A stretch of DNA of 64,000 nucleotides from Eublepharis macularius (GCF_028583425.1 NC_072793.1:173515681-173579680); one strand, 5' to 3'. Positions 51,629 to 63,372 are shown, counted from the first letter of the stretch. Translations and numbers: made by a program. The notes: generated by a model from the letters alone, not told the origin.

Positions 51629-54600
51629 GTGAGGGGGCTTCGCCAGGGAGTGTGTCTGGGGCACAGAATATGTCCCAAGAGGATCTCCGCATCCACACAG
51701 ATTTCCCTGTCATTTTTAGGAACTCCCTCCTCAGCCTCTTCCCTCTTTCTTTACTTATGTTTCCCCTTTCTGGGACTCTCACTTCTGTTACAGGTGCAGG
51801 AGAAGATGGAGCAGGAGAGTGACCATGGAACAGCTTTTCCAGGTAGGCTCAAAAGCCATGTGTGGTTCCCACTGGATGCCAAGACTCTGTGGACTGCTTT
51901 TTATGCTTCCTGCACCTGCATTGGAAAGAAATGCCATCCTCAATTGAAAAATTTGCTTGAATAAATCTCTCTGCATCTGAATGAGTAGTTTTAGTTATGC
52001 CCATGAGCCAGTATAGGGACATTTATTTTGTTCCCATCTAAGGGTCAGAAGGGAAAGTACTTGTAAGTATAAACTGTTTTCCAATTAACTTTTTATTCTT
52101 CACAGGTGGTGCCTTGAAACTAGTGACGCATTCTGTGCCCTCTCTTTGTGACAGAGAGAAAGCAGCTTCCATGCAGCCAGATCAGGTAAGTGAGAATCTG
52201 GCTCTCTTTCCCTTGCCTGCTTTCTCTGCTGCTCAGTAGAGAGAAAATGAAAATGTGTGGCTCGTGCCCCTGAACGCCTCCCCCCTTCCCTCCCTAAGCT
52301 GGGGAAAATCTTTCTCTCTGTCCTTCCCATGACTCCTACCTTTGCTTCTCCCTAGACAGAACATGAGAATGCCGGGTGGAGGTTTGGATGCCTGAAAGCG
52401 AGTGTTTCATTACAGTCCTTTTGGAGCCCAGTTAGGGAAGAATTGTGATACTATCTGTGAGAAGAGAGAGTTATTATTTCCCCCCCTATTTTCAGGGTCT
52501 GGTGACCTTTGAGGAGGTGTCTGTGTACTTCATGGAGGAGGAGTGGGCCCTGTTGAATCCGGACCAAAAAACCCTTCACAAGGAAGTCATGGAGGAAAAC
52601 TGGCAGAACATGGCCTCTTTGGGTAATGCTCTCCTTTCTCTTATTCATGGATGCTGAAGGCAGAAATTACTCCTAAGAAGGACTCTTGTTGTGGTCTTCC
52701 AGTGGAGACTCTCAGTAGGGCAGTGAAGTGGGCCCACGTGCAGTCAAGGGAGGGGCTTGTGTTCATGGTGGATCCCCTAAGTATTACGTTGTAAGGCAAA
52801 AGGAATAGCTGCCCCCCTGCAACTTCCCATTAAGGATTGATCTGGCCCATTGTGGAAGCCCATTAAAAGCAGGGCAGGGAGGGGGATTGGCCCCCATGAC
52901 TGAACCTTTTAAAGAGCCTTTCAGAGCAGCTGAGGGAACTAGCACTTAAAAAAATAATAACAATAATGTTTGTACTTTGATAGGGCCCTCAACGTGCATT
53001 TCACAAGGTACAAGAAGACATTTCTTTGCCTCACGGACCTTAAAATGTCTCAGTGGACATGAAGAAGATACCTGTGGGGGGAGGGACTGAAGGGGCGAAT
53101 TGAGGTCATCCTCGTATCTTCATTCTACTTACACCAGGGTATGCTTAGGCATGGTTCATACGTGCAGGAAAATGAGATGGCAAAGCCCTGAAGAACAAAC
53201 CAAGAAAATCCGGGTTTTAGCCGGTGACGCTTTGGTCCAAATCAAGAAGAACTTTCCATTTGGAATTCCTGTGTGTTAGGCTGCTATTAAAATCAGAGGA
53301 GAAAATCCTGTCAGAAAGATGCTGGGAAGGAAGTGGGATAAAAATATCCTAATTAGTGAAATCAGGTTTGTATATATTAAAAAAAAGTTTGTATTGTTAG
53401 TAGAAGTTCAAGGTTTTACAGGATCCATCACACTTTCCCATTCTGGGAGGACTGTGAGGTCCCTTCAAAGTGAGAGGAGTCCTTAGGCCCTTTTTTAGAG
53501 CCTCATAAGGTGGATGGCATGGAGGATCCTGCTTTCCTTTGAAGGGAGCTAAGATAGCTTTCTCCTTGTAGGTCTGTCTTGGCTAGGGCTTCCCCTCCCT
53601 GTGCTGAAGTTCCTGGTCCCTCCTGCTCTGGTTTAGGTTACAAAGAACTTCTGGTTCCCAAACCTCTTCTGTTTCCACACAGCATGGAAATAGAAATCTA
53701 TTTTTCAGGACGGACCAGAAAGATATCAACAGGCATGTACCTATATTTGTGGTGTAATTTTTTTTTGGTGCACCCCAGACAGGACCTCTTTGGCTAATCT
53801 TTACCCAGGGCCAGATCGACGGGGGGGCGGGGGGGGTAGTCTGCCCCCGGCGCTGCCAAAGAGGGGGCACTGGGCGCAGCTGCCAGCCCCGGGAGCGCGC
53901 CTGGGGAAAGGCGATTGGCGCGGGCAGCCTCCCAGCCACCCGTGCTGCCTTTTGCCTTTCCTGTAGGACAAGGAGCAGCTGGCTTGCCCACGTGCCCCTT
54001 GTCCTGGGGAAAGGTGAACGTTGTGGGTGGCCTCCCAGCCACCCGCACTGCCTTTTGCCTGCCTCGGGAGGCTGGGAGGCCGCCCGCGCCGTTCGCCTTT
54101 CCCCCCGCCCCTGCCGCAAGCCGGCTGTCCCGGCGTGCTATGGAGCTGGCAGCGGCGGCAGCACAAGTGGCTGGGAGGCTGCCCGCGCCGTTTGCCTTTC
54201 CACAGGACAAGGGGTGTGCAGCAAGCTGGCCACCCCTTGTCCTGCGGGGCAGCTGAACGGCGCGGGCAGCCTCCGAGCCACTCGTGCTGCCGCTGCTGCC
54301 AACTCCGCAGCACGCTGGGACAGCCGGCTTGCCGTGGGGGGGGCGCCCCAGCAAGATGACGTCACAAGAGTGACGTCATCACGCAGCACCAGGAGTGCGT
54401 GTGCTATGCGCACGCGCAACTAGCCTAACTACGGTTGCCCTGGGCACTAGCAACCATAGATCCGACCCTGTCTTTACCCCTTGATAATGGAGAGATTTCT
54501 CAAGAGGAAATATTCAAGAATATCTAGGAAAGTTTTCTCACATGAGAAAGAGAGATTATAACTGAGACCAAAATGCAGACTTATTGGTGCCTGATCTAGC

Positions 54601-57600
54601 AGGAAATTTTTGTATACCCAATAGTATTCAATGTTGATTTATCTATCTGCCTCCCCAGGTACTTTTTGAGGGAGCTCATGAATATCAACAGTGCCTCACA
54701 ACCTTAAACACTAAATAAATTACTAGTATTAAAATATAAACAAGCCAGGGACATAAGAACTAGAAAAAAAGAGATTCCTGGAAAGACAGAAACAAAAACG
54801 TCTCCCGTGAACTGCTTACTAAACAAGGCACCTTCAAAAGCTAACTCTGTATACAGTAAAGCCAATAAAAACACAGCATTCCACAGGATGCATTCCTATC
54901 CTCCCATGTTATTCAACCTCTATGTAAAGCCCGTAGAATAATTTGTAGATACGGAACTGAATGCCATCGATATGTAGATGATACCCAGCTCTTTATCTCA
55001 CTATCCAAATTCCCTGGTGATGCTGTAGAGTTACTGAGTTGCTCCTTGGCAGCTGGGGTCAAATGGCGGAAAGCCAACCAATTGAAATTGAACCCAGACA
55101 AGGCAGAAGTGATGCTGGTTGGAAAAGTAGAGATCTTGAAGGGCATTGGTGCTTCCAGTCTTTTATGGAATTCGATTGACCTTGCTGGTTATATTGGACC
55201 CAGCAGTGATGCTAGAGAAGCAAGTAACTGCAAAAGAGAAAAGGTCTTCTCCCAACTTACACAAGCCTGGAAGATGGCCACCTGCCTCGACACAGCTGAT
55301 CTGGCACCTGAACTCATACCGCAGTAATAATGAGACTAGACTACTGTAATTCACTCTACATTGGTCTCCCCTCAAAGTCCACTCAGACACTCCAGCTGGT
55401 ACAAGATGCTGCAGCTCATTTGTTTTCAGGAGCTAGACGGAGCATGCGCATCACTCCCACTCTGCAGTCATTCCATTGGCTACCCATTCAGCCTCATAAC
55501 TTACATTCAAAGCCCATCATGGCCCAGGCCTCTCGTATCTATGAAACCGCCTCTCTCCCTATGTTCTACCACAGCAACTTCGCTCAACAGCTGCCTGTAC
55601 ATGCACTTTCTCTGTGGTAACCCCATATTGTGGAGTGGCCTGCCTGAGAGGTCAGGAAAGGTCCTGGTCTCCTGGCTTTCCACAGACTGGGTAAGATTGA
55701 ATTATTCAGGAGGGTTCTCTACTCAGATTATAGGGCTGTGTCATAAGGAATAGCTTAAAGAGATAACTTAGTAAGGGACAGGGACTATAGACTGGACAGT
55801 TGAGTGCAGTCTGCTGATGTCGATGCGCTCCTATTGGTTGGTTCTATGTTGCTAAAGATTTCATGTTAATTACTTATGCTTTAATTCAGACATGCAGGAT
55901 TTGAGTCCAGTAGCACCTTAGAGGCCAGCCAGATTGGTCACTGGACTGAAATCCTGCTGGCTACCCACTAAAAACTCAATTCAGAAAGCTTTCATCTGTG
56001 TTAGGACTTATGCCAGTTCGCATTGTGGTTACCATACCTCATATCTGTTTTCATTGAATGTCCTGTTGATCATATTGTATCTTTGCTCTGTGAATGTTCA
56101 AGCTATTGATTATATTGTATTCACTTGCAATATGTAATCTGCCTTGTATTGCCATGAGAAAGGCAGAGTGTAAATAAACAACAAATAAGGATTTCCATAG
56201 AAATTTCCAAAACAAAATATTAGTGTCATGAATATATCTACACGGTAATCAAGGCATATGAAAACGAATTGCACACAAATCATACTCATATCCTGCTGAC
56301 ACAAAACATCCATGATTCTAGGTATAATATTCATATTGTATTTATTAAACCCGTAATGATCAGATCACATCTCTTAATATTTAATCAGTGAGCAATTAAG
56401 GCCTTCAACTTAGGAAGCACAGCCCCTAGCTCCAGTTGGTCCCTCTAGATCAGTATTGTGTCTTCTGATTGGTAGTGGTGCTTTGGAGAGACAAGATTGG
56501 ACCTGAGAGGTGATGAGTCCAGGTCAGGCAGTGTCCATATATTTCTGGTTTTCTGTGAATTATTACTTGTTTTCCTGGACTTCTTTTAAGAAGCACAAAG
56601 CAACAGTTGTGAGATCATTCTGTTTAACTACACAATAAATCTGTGAGCTGTTCAAGTTGAGGGCTCAGCTTGGGTCGCCACTGTTCTGCTCCAAACTGGT
56701 AAACCAGTGAATGCCATTCTGTTCTGTGTTTGAATACAGAAAGTGATCTGTCAGAGGTTCTTCTAGTCCAGCCTCTTGTTTCCCACACTGAACAACGAGG
56801 GTCCTAGGAAGGTTCAAAGGCAGATGAGCAGAACCAAAGTCTCGCTCTGGGATTACCTTGCAGACAACCAGCCTTCAGAGAGATACTACCTCTAAACATG
56901 GTGGCTCTATTAAGTTGCATTGTCTCTGATGGAACTACTCTTCAGGAAAAATGAAAAGCCAGTTAAAATGGTGCATGATTTGTCTCCTCTGCAAATTCTG
57001 TTCTGTAGTCATCACGAGCAGTTCATGGCATACTTTCCTTGATTTGGCTTTTGTTTTAAGATCTTACATATCTTTTATTTTTATTCCAGAGGTTCATGGG
57101 CCCCAGAACACAGTGAAGGGAGAACCAGAACACCTGTCATTGGATGGGAAACAGCAGGGAAGAAACACTGGAACAGAACGGAACAGGAGAAATGAATCCT
57201 GTGCTTCTTCTGGTGCTGAGTCCCTGGACATCCCCCCAGACCAACGAAAGATCACTTGCCCTGTATGTGGGAAAGCATTCAATTATCAATCAATGTTTGA
57301 TAAACATTGGAAAAACCACACAGAGGAGAAACCATATAAATGCTTGGAGTGTGGAAAGTGTTTCAGTAAAAACACACAACTTAGATCCCATCAGAGAATC
57401 CACACAGGGGAGAAACCATATAAATGCTTGGAGTGTGGAAAGAGCTTTGCTTGGAGTAAAGACCTTACTACCCATCGACGAATCCACACAGGGGAAAAAC
57501 CATATAAATGTTCTGAGTGTGGAAAGAGCTTTGCTCGGAGTCGAGACCGTACTACCCATCGACGAACCCACACAGGGGAAAAACCATATAAATGTTCTGA

Positions 57601-58999
57601 GTGTGGAAAAAGCTTTGGCTGGAGTAAAGATCTTACTACCCATCGACGAACCCACACAGGAGAGAAACCGTATAAATGCTTGCAGTGCGGAAAGAGCTTT
57701 TCTTCGAGTGGAGGACTTGCTGCTCATCGACAAATCCACACAGGGGAAAAACCATTTAAATGCCTAGAGTGTGGAAAGAGCTTTGCTTGGAGTACGCAGC
57801 TTACTGTCCATCAACGAATCCACACAGGGGAGAAACCATACGAATGCTTGGAGTGTGGAAAGAGCTTCAATGAAAGCACACACCTTAGAACCCATCAGAG
57901 AATCCATACAGGAGTGAAACCATATAAATGTTTTGAGTGTGGAAAGAATTTTGCTCGGAGTAAAGACTTTACTACCCATCTACGAACTCACACAGGGGAG
58001 AAACCATATAAATGCTTGGACTGTGGAAAATGCTTTGCTTGGAGTAAGGACCTTACTATCCATCGACGAATCCACACAGGGGAGAAACCATATAAATGTC
58101 CTGAATGTGGAAAGAGCTTTGCTCGGAGTCAAGATCTTACTACCCATCGACGAACCCACACAGGGGAGAAACCATATAAATGTTCTGAATGTGGAAAGAG
58201 TTTTGCTTGGAGTAAAGATCTTACTACCCATCGACGAACTCACACAGGGGAGAAACCATATAAATGCTTGGAGTGTGGAAAGAACTTTTCTTTGAGTGGA
58301 GGTCTTGCTGCTCATCAACAAATCCACACAGTGGAGAAACCATTTAAATGTCTGGAGTGTGGAAAGAGCTTTACTTGGAGTACACAGCTTACTGTCCATC
58401 AACGAATCCACACAGGGGAGAAACCGTATGAATGCTTGGTATGTGGAAAGACCTTCAGTGAAAGCACACACCTTAGGACCCATCAGAGAATCCATACAGG
58501 GGAGAAACCATATAAATGTGGTGAGTGTGGAAAGAGCTTTGCTCGGAGTAAAGACTTTACTACACATCTACGAACCCACACAGGGGAGAAACCCTATAAA
58601 TGCTTGGAGTGTGGAAAATGCTTTGCTTGGAGTGGAGGACTTGCAGGTCATCGAAAAATCCACACAGGGGAGAAACCATTTAAATGCTTGGAGTGTGGAA
58701 AGAACTTTGCTCGGAGCGCATACCTTACTGTCCATCAACGTATTCACAAGGGGAAGAAACCATATAAATGCTTGACATGTGGAAAGAGCTTCAAGCAAAA
58801 CACACAGCTCAGCTACCATGAGAGAATTCATGCAGAAGAGAAACGATCTATATATTTGGAGTGTGGAAAGAGCTTTGCTGGGAATGGAACTCTTACTGCC
58901 CATTCCCACATGGGAGAAACCATACCCTGTCTTCCGCCTCAACAGGGATCCGAAATGACTTACATTGTTCTCCTGCCTTCTGTTTTTTCCTCACAGTAA
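51215..58999 (+). CDS. Gene 5: SCAN-KRAB-C2H2 zinc-finger protein (859 aa)
   Basis: Exons 51215-51628, 51794-51842, 52106-52185, 52496-52622 and 57090-58999 sum to 2580 nt, an open frame. Start ATG in GGCGAGGATGAGG. It has a 27-residue N-terminal segment ([17 protein letters not shown] and following) missing from genes 2 to 4 but matched in gene 6. SCAN, linkers, KRAB A-box, 19 intact fingers and one degenerate. The 4.5-kb intron 4 holds a hAT element and an L2 fragment. Expected to be a nuclear DNA-binding repressor. Closest to gene 1 in fingers, C-terminus and 3' flank. Confidence 0.94.
51794..51842 (+). CDS. Gene 5 linker exon (49 nt)
   Basis: [17 protein letters not shown] between TTACAG and GTAGGC. 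Confidence 0.85.
52106..52185 (+). CDS. Gene 5 linker exon (80 nt)
   Basis: (G)[14 protein letters not shown] segment ending ASMQPDQ. Confidence 0.87.
52496..52622 (+). CDS. Gene 5 KRAB A-box exon
   Basis: [17 protein letters not shown], then [17 protein letters not shown] and NWQNMASL. 127 nt, donor G|GTAATG. Confidence 0.95.
52623..53805 (+). other. Gene 5 intron 4, 5' part
   Basis: Homologous to genes 1, 3 and 4 introns. No coding sequence. Ends with the hAT target site TCTTTACC (53798-53805). Confidence 0.5.
53806..54470 (+). mobile_element. hAT-type non-autonomous transposon
   Basis: 665 bp, GC-rich. Ends CAGGGCCAGATCGA and, inverted, CAGGGTCGGATCTA; perfect 8-bp repeats TCTTTACC at 53798-53805 and 54471-54478. 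The interior repeats a CTGGGAGGC / CGCGCCGTTYGCC segment several times in both orientations. Gene 1 (about 240-250) shows the empty site. No transposase frame. Confidence 0.85.
54890..55765 (+). mobile_element. L2-like LINE RT fragment
   Basis: Reads [20 protein letters not shown]-like sequence across frames, then [52 protein letters not shown] and [10 protein letters not shown]. This is the L2-type order after the YADD box. Several frame breaks. Gene 3 has a shorter copy at the same place. Confidence 0.85.
55766..57089 (+). other. Gene 5 intron 4, 3' part
   Basis: No coding sequence. Bases 55880-56000 (GGATTTGAGTCCAGTAGCAC ... CAGAAAGCTTTCATCTG) resemble the Penelope tail family. Bases 56390-57089 match gene 2 (15960-16440) and gene 1 (1900-2320). 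Acceptor TTATTCCAG at 57081-57089. Confidence 0.5.
57090..58999 (+). CDS. Gene 5 C2H2 finger exon (19 intact fingers)
   Basis: Contacts in order: YSMK, KTQS, then block 1 WKDT, RRDT, WKDT, SGGA, WTQV, ETHT, RKDT; block 2 WKDI, RQDT, WKDT, LGGA, WTQV, ETHT, RKDT; then WGGG, RAYV, QTQY and a degenerate YLECGKSF finger. Blocks 57425-58012 and 58013-58600 are exactly 588 bp each, a seven-finger tandem duplication. It lacks the extra second finger found intact in gene 1 and decayed in genes 2 to 4. Tail [20 protein letters not shown], ending LLPSVFSSQ. Confidence 0.96.
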
Positions 59000-59184
59000 C
59001 CCTGCTGAAAGGGAAGTTAGGCTGAGAATGAATCACTGGCCCACACTCAGCCAGCAACTTTCAGAGGCATCGGTGGGATTTGAGCTTGGACAGACATGCT
59101 GACCGCTCCACCTGACTGGCTCTGACAGTTCAGAGAGGTTCTTAAACTAACTTGGTTTTGTAAAGGAGGAGCTACTTTCCGCAG

Positions 59185-59265
59185 GTTAATTTAGAGGGTT
59201 GCCATGAGTTGGAGTGACTTGATGGGCCATCACACACACACACACTCAACACACACACACACACG
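59185..59265 (+). mobile_element. BovB tail with CA microsatellite
   Basis: GGTTGCCATGAGTTGGAGTG at 59199 is the BovB/Sauria tail end, followed by two (CA)n runs (59230-59265). Remnant only; the same position as the BovB after genes 1, 3 and 4. Confidence 0.7.
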
Positions 59266-59960
59266 GGCCACCTTCCCTGTTTCTGTTTCTTTTCTCCTGA
59301 ACGTTGACAGAAAGAGGCTCATGTGTTCCTGTGGTCCTCTATTGCACCATCACAAGAATCCAGTGGGATACATTAGGCTGAGACGGTGTTGTTACAAATA
59401 TCGCTAGAAATATAGAAGAACTGTTGATGGCTTTGATCAAGAAAATCATACCGGATGTGTTTGCACAAAGAGACTGGGCTAGCCCGGTCCCATTGCTGGA
59501 CATACCAGTAATGGAGTTTAGGGGCCTAGAATAGAACTGCCTTGGAGAGTGTCACAAAGCAGAGGAGTAACACGGTCCAGTGGCCTTGTGTAGGTTAGAA
59601 GAGCTGTGTAATTCATGTCAGTAGAGGTTATATGTTGAGGCCCAATAAAGCATCTGAGAATGACAGCAATGCCAGCTTCACAGAAGTTGGAGATAAAATT
59701 CGAAGACGGGTGTCTTGGATGAGGGCCAGAACATATTCATATGTATGAGAAACTTGCAATCACTAATTTTACATAGCTTTAAAATAAAATTTAGCTAGAA
59801 CGAGCGAACAATTTTTATATATTTCAAGAAAATATTTCATATGTAGATAATCTTGTCTGCTATTTGAAGTTATGTTAGCCAGGAATATGAGCCCTTTGGA
59901 CAGTGGTTATTGTTAGGAGATTATTTTGAAATCCTATAAATAGAAGAAGCTGAACTGATC
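59266..59960 (+). other. Gene 5 3' flank, shared with gene 1
   Basis: Non-coding, paralogous to 4821-6046 without the antisense L1. A candidate AATAAA lies at 59645. Confidence 0.5.
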
Positions 59961-59974
59961 AGGAGGTTCTTCCT

Positions 59975-60050
59975 GACATAGATTGTATGTGGAGGTAATA
60001 TAATGCATACATCAGTACAATAAAAAAATTAAAACAAGATTTAAAAAAAA
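59975..60050 (+). mobile_element. 76-bp poly-A retroinsertion
   Basis: Flanked by AGGAGGTTCTTCCT at 59961-59974 and 60050-60063 and ending in an A-rich tail. The gene 1 copy (6046-6059) is uninterrupted. The source of the insert is not recognised. Confidence 0.75.
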
Positions 60051-60063
60051 GGAGGTTCTTCCT

Positions 60064-60339
60064 AAAAGGAGCTCCTTGCCTGTGACCTGCCTATCTTTGC
60101 ATAAAAGACTTCTTGGATTCACATAATTGCTCTCCTTTAATGATCTACGTAGATATGATGGACGTTGTGATTATCTGTGGACTGAGCCAATATTAAGAAT
60201 GCTGTGTAATCATATTTTCACAATAAAGGCTTAGAATCAGAGATTCTGTAACAGTGTTACTTGTGGGCTATATCTGGTAATAAACCTAAAACATTTGTAG
60301 TGTACCACACACCTGTATCTGAATCGAGTGTGACCAGTC
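60064..60339 (+). other. 3' flank segment shared with gene 1
   Basis: Matches 6060-6355. No coding sequence. Confidence 0.45.
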
Positions 60340-60720
60340 ATCCAAAACTGTGCTTGGCCCAAAGTCAGCCAGCAAGCTTCCAGGGCAGTTGGAGATTCGA
60401 ACCTGGTTCTGTTAGATCCACGTGAGACACTCCAGCTGCTACATTGCAAACCGCTACATCACACAGGCTCTAACGGGCCGGGGAAATGGTGGAGGCACCT
60501 GAAGCAGAGCCTCGGAAAATGGCCAGAGTCGTTGGGTGGTAGTCCTGTAGAGTACAGCACGTGGCTGTGGAATGTGAGTAATATGTGTGCAGCTCCGGAG
60601 AATAGCCATGCCATGGCATTATGCACCAGCTGCAGCTCCAAGTGGCGCTTGATGGGAGACCAAGGTAAATGCATTTCAGTAGTCTAGTCTTGATGTTACT
60701 GTGACACGGATCCAGGTGGC
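60340..60720 (-). mobile_element. L2-like LINE fragment, antisense
   Basis: Minus strand reads LELQLVHNAMAWLFSGAAH, an L2-type RT C-terminal motif. Paralogue of 6356-6750. Confidence 0.65.
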
Positions 60721-60984
60721 CAAATTAGATGTGTCAAGTTAGGGGGCCATTTTCTGGGATAAAATGGAGGGAAAGAAAGCCCTTTTGCAGCTGCATTAAC
60801 TTTCTTCTCCAATAATGATGTTGGAGCTAGTATAACCCCTTGGGTCAGCTGAACCCCATCAAAAGATCTCTGCCTTGGGATGTCCCATTCCCCTTCATCT
60901 TTGGCACAGCAACTCCCGTTGTCATCTTAAAATCGGTGTCCAATTTTGAAACCCCGGCGTTATTTCCTGGTAAGATATGTCTAC

Positions 60985-61440
60985 CCAGACAGCTATCCAC
61001 TTACATTGGAATAGTATTGGGGGAAGTCTGCAGATAACCCAGGCCAGGAATTCCTAATGCCCTTTTCAAGGCTAGCCCCAAGTAGAGTGCATTATAGTCG
61101 TCTAGATGTAACTTAAAGTATGGGTCACTGTGGCTAGATCTGACTGGACCAAGAACAATCGCAGCTGTGCAAAAGCGCCGCAAAACACTGAAGCCGCCTA
61201 TTTGACTAAGGTGTCTGTTGTGTTGAGCAGGACTCCCAAGCTGCAAACCTGACTTTTCAAGGGGAGGGTAACCTCACCCAAGACATGAAAGATCTCAAGT
61301 CCCCGTCCCACCTTTCTACTTAACCCAGATTACCCTCTGTGGTCAGGATTAAGTTTCAGTTTGTTCACCCTCACCCAGTCTGTTACTGACTCCAAGCGCT
61401 GGTTTAGAAGATCAAAAGCTCCCTTGGGCCTACCTCTGGC
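60985..61440 (-). mobile_element. L2-like LINE fragment, antisense, second piece
   Basis: Minus strand reads RVRVNKLKLNPDH, then LGEVTLPLKSQVCSLGVLLN and FAQLRLFLVQSDLATVTHTL, in L2-type order. Separate from the preceding fragment, frame-broken. Confidence 0.65.
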
Positions 61441-61979
61441 GATTGTTGTCGTGAGGATAAATGGAGGACAGGAGATAGTGTACGCAGCTTTGGGTTCCCA
61501 TGGGAGAGAAAGGCAAGGTGTGACATTTGTTATAAAAAAAAATTAGCAGGAGTTCACCAAAAATGATGATTTCAGTTACTGTTGCTTCTTGCAGGATTTC
61601 TGCAACTCAGAACTGCTTATTCGGTATGCAAATTATCATTAACTTTGAGAACAGCAGGGAGCTACAAGGTTGGCAAGTGGAGCAAGCAAGGACCAGCCCC
61701 TGGTCTATATAAATAAAAGACTCCTTTGTCCTTTTATACCAGGCAGAACATCCACAAATAAAGCTATGAGCCTCAGCTTAGTCACCAGGTTCAGGATAAT
61801 GATGGGAGTTGCAGTGCCCCCTGGTCGCATAGCTTCCCTCTGCTATTTGCAACGGAAGCAAGGGTCTACCTACAAGAAGCCAAGAAGTGCCAGCAGCACA
61901 GGTGGGGGGGGGGGAATCACCTCTGTGAAAAAAACAAAGAGGAGTTAGCAATTTCCCTGAGCTACCAGAGCCTGTGTGG
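61441..61979 (+). other. Gene 6 upstream, mixed repeats
   Basis: Bases 61445-61520 are a SINE 3' part (GTCGTGAGGATAAATGGAGG, GCTTTGGGTTCCCATGGG). The rest is unassigned; 61800-61900 resembles 40870-40990 (GGGAGTTGCAGTGCC, CTACAAGAAG). A G-run lies at about 61903-61914. Confidence 0.4.
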
Positions 61980-62200
61980 TGCACTAGTTAGAACATCTGA
62001 CTAGGATCTAAGAAACCCGGGTTTGAATCCCCACTTTGCCACAGAAGGTTGCTTGGTGACTTCGGCCGCATTACAGCCTCTCAGCCAGACCTACCTCACC
62101 GGGTTGCTGTGAAGATAAAATAGAAGGGAGGAGAACAACATATAAGCCGCTTTGTGTCCCCCTTGGGGAGAAAAGCAGCACAGACTGGAAGGGTGTTACA
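61980..62200 (+). mobile_element. Sauria-type tRNA-derived SINE
   Basis: GCCTGTGTGGTGCACTAGTT, B box GGGTTTGAATCCCC, CACTTTGCCACAGAAGGTTG, CTCACCGGGTTGCTGTGAAG, AAGCCGCTTTGTGTCCCCC and GGGGAGAAAAGCAGCAC. Nearly full length. Confidence 0.8.
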
Positions 62201-62932
62201 AAACAAAGGTGAACTGATGGCCAGCAAGCTCCACGTTCTCAGCAGGCAAACAGCAAGTGAGCTGAACTGAGCTGTTCAGGTATTCGGGCATCCCTACCCT
62301 GCAGGGATGTTGTTCTGACACAGCAGTGCATGATATCACCCTATGAACATACCCTTTGCATGCTCAGCAACCACGCTGCTTGCATTGCAGCACATCTGAA
62401 TCTCTGGTTCCACTCCATGTATGATTAACCAAGGTCCTAAATAGGGGGTGCTTCAGTCAAACGTAGGGTTGGAAACAGTTGGGAAGAAACTCGGAAGCCC
62501 TCAGGTCAATGCGGGGGGTGGGTGGGGGCAGCTTAAATACCATTCTCAGGAGAGTTCCCGGCCACACTCTGACCAGACAGAGACCTGCTGAGCTTCCTTG
62601 CAGTTGCTACGTCAGCCTTTCAGCTGTACCCTTAAAACAATTTGCCAAGAAAAAGTTGTGGCAGGGAAGAACCAGATTCACAGACCAGGAAGCCTGACTC
62701 CCTCCCATGCACAACTGGGGGGCTTGGGACAGACTCCCCTCCCCCCCGAACAAAAAAATTATCCTCTTAAGAGGGAGCAGGCATAGCCCATGCATGCGAA
62801 ATCTTCTCTGTAGCTCAAGCCAGTGAGCCCAGCCAGAAGATTCTCCACATCCTCAAAGCATTCTTATGGAATAGAATACGATATGTAAGTACCTCAGGAT
62901 GACTCCTTAGAAGCAACAATGAAGGAATAATC
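62201..62932 (+). other. Gene 6 upstream, no gene
   Basis: No coding region. Bases 62440-62530 match the gene 2 upstream region at 12050-12140. Confidence 0.4.
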
Positions 62933-63372
62933 TAGGGTTGCCAACTTCAGTTTGGGAAATTACTGGAGATTTGGGGGTGGGATCTGGGGAAGGCAGGATT
63001 TGGGGATGGGAGGGACCGCAGTGATAATGCCCATAGAGTCTACTCTCCAGAACAGCTGTTTTCTCCAAGGGAAATTATCTCTGTAACCTAGGGTTGCCAG
63101 CCTCCAGGTGGTGGCTGGAGATCTCCCGGAATTACAACTGATCTCCAGGCGATGGAGATCAGTTCCCCTGGAGAAAATGGCTGCTGTGGAGAGTGGACAC
63201 TATGGCGTTATACCATTCTGAGGCCCCTCCCCTCCCCAAACCCCGCCCTCTCCAGGCCCCACCCCTCAAATCTCCAGGAATTTCCCGACCTGGACCTGGC
63301 AGCCCTACTGTAACCTGGAGATGTTGTAATTCCAGGAGAGGGCCAGGCCCTACCTGGAGGTCGGCAACCCTA
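62933..63372 (+). mobile_element. GGGTTGCCA-family MITE (outer copy, split)
   Basis: Ends TAGGGTTGCCAACTTC and, inverted, TAGGGTTGCCGACCTCCAGG. Worn 8-bp flanks GAATAATC / GAAAAAGC. Interrupted at 63089-63307 by a younger member of the same family. Confidence 0.75.
63089..63307 (+). mobile_element. GGGTTGCCA-family MITE (inner copy)
   Basis: 219 bp, TAGGGTTGCCAGCCTCCAGG to CCTGGACCTGGCAGCCCTA, with perfect 8-bp repeats CTGTAACC (63081-63088 and 63308-63315), typical of hAT. Contains the family hairpin GGAGATCTCC / CTGATCTCCAGGCGATGGAG. Confidence 0.8.

Noticed and set aside
53801-54354. Overlapping long frames in the GC-rich 53.8-54.4 kb region
   Set aside because: They lie inside a hAT-type element with inverted internal repeats; the peptides are low complexity and match no family.
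59230-59265. CRISPR-like or structured repeat
   Set aside because: Simple (CA)n microsatellite; the host is eukaryotic.
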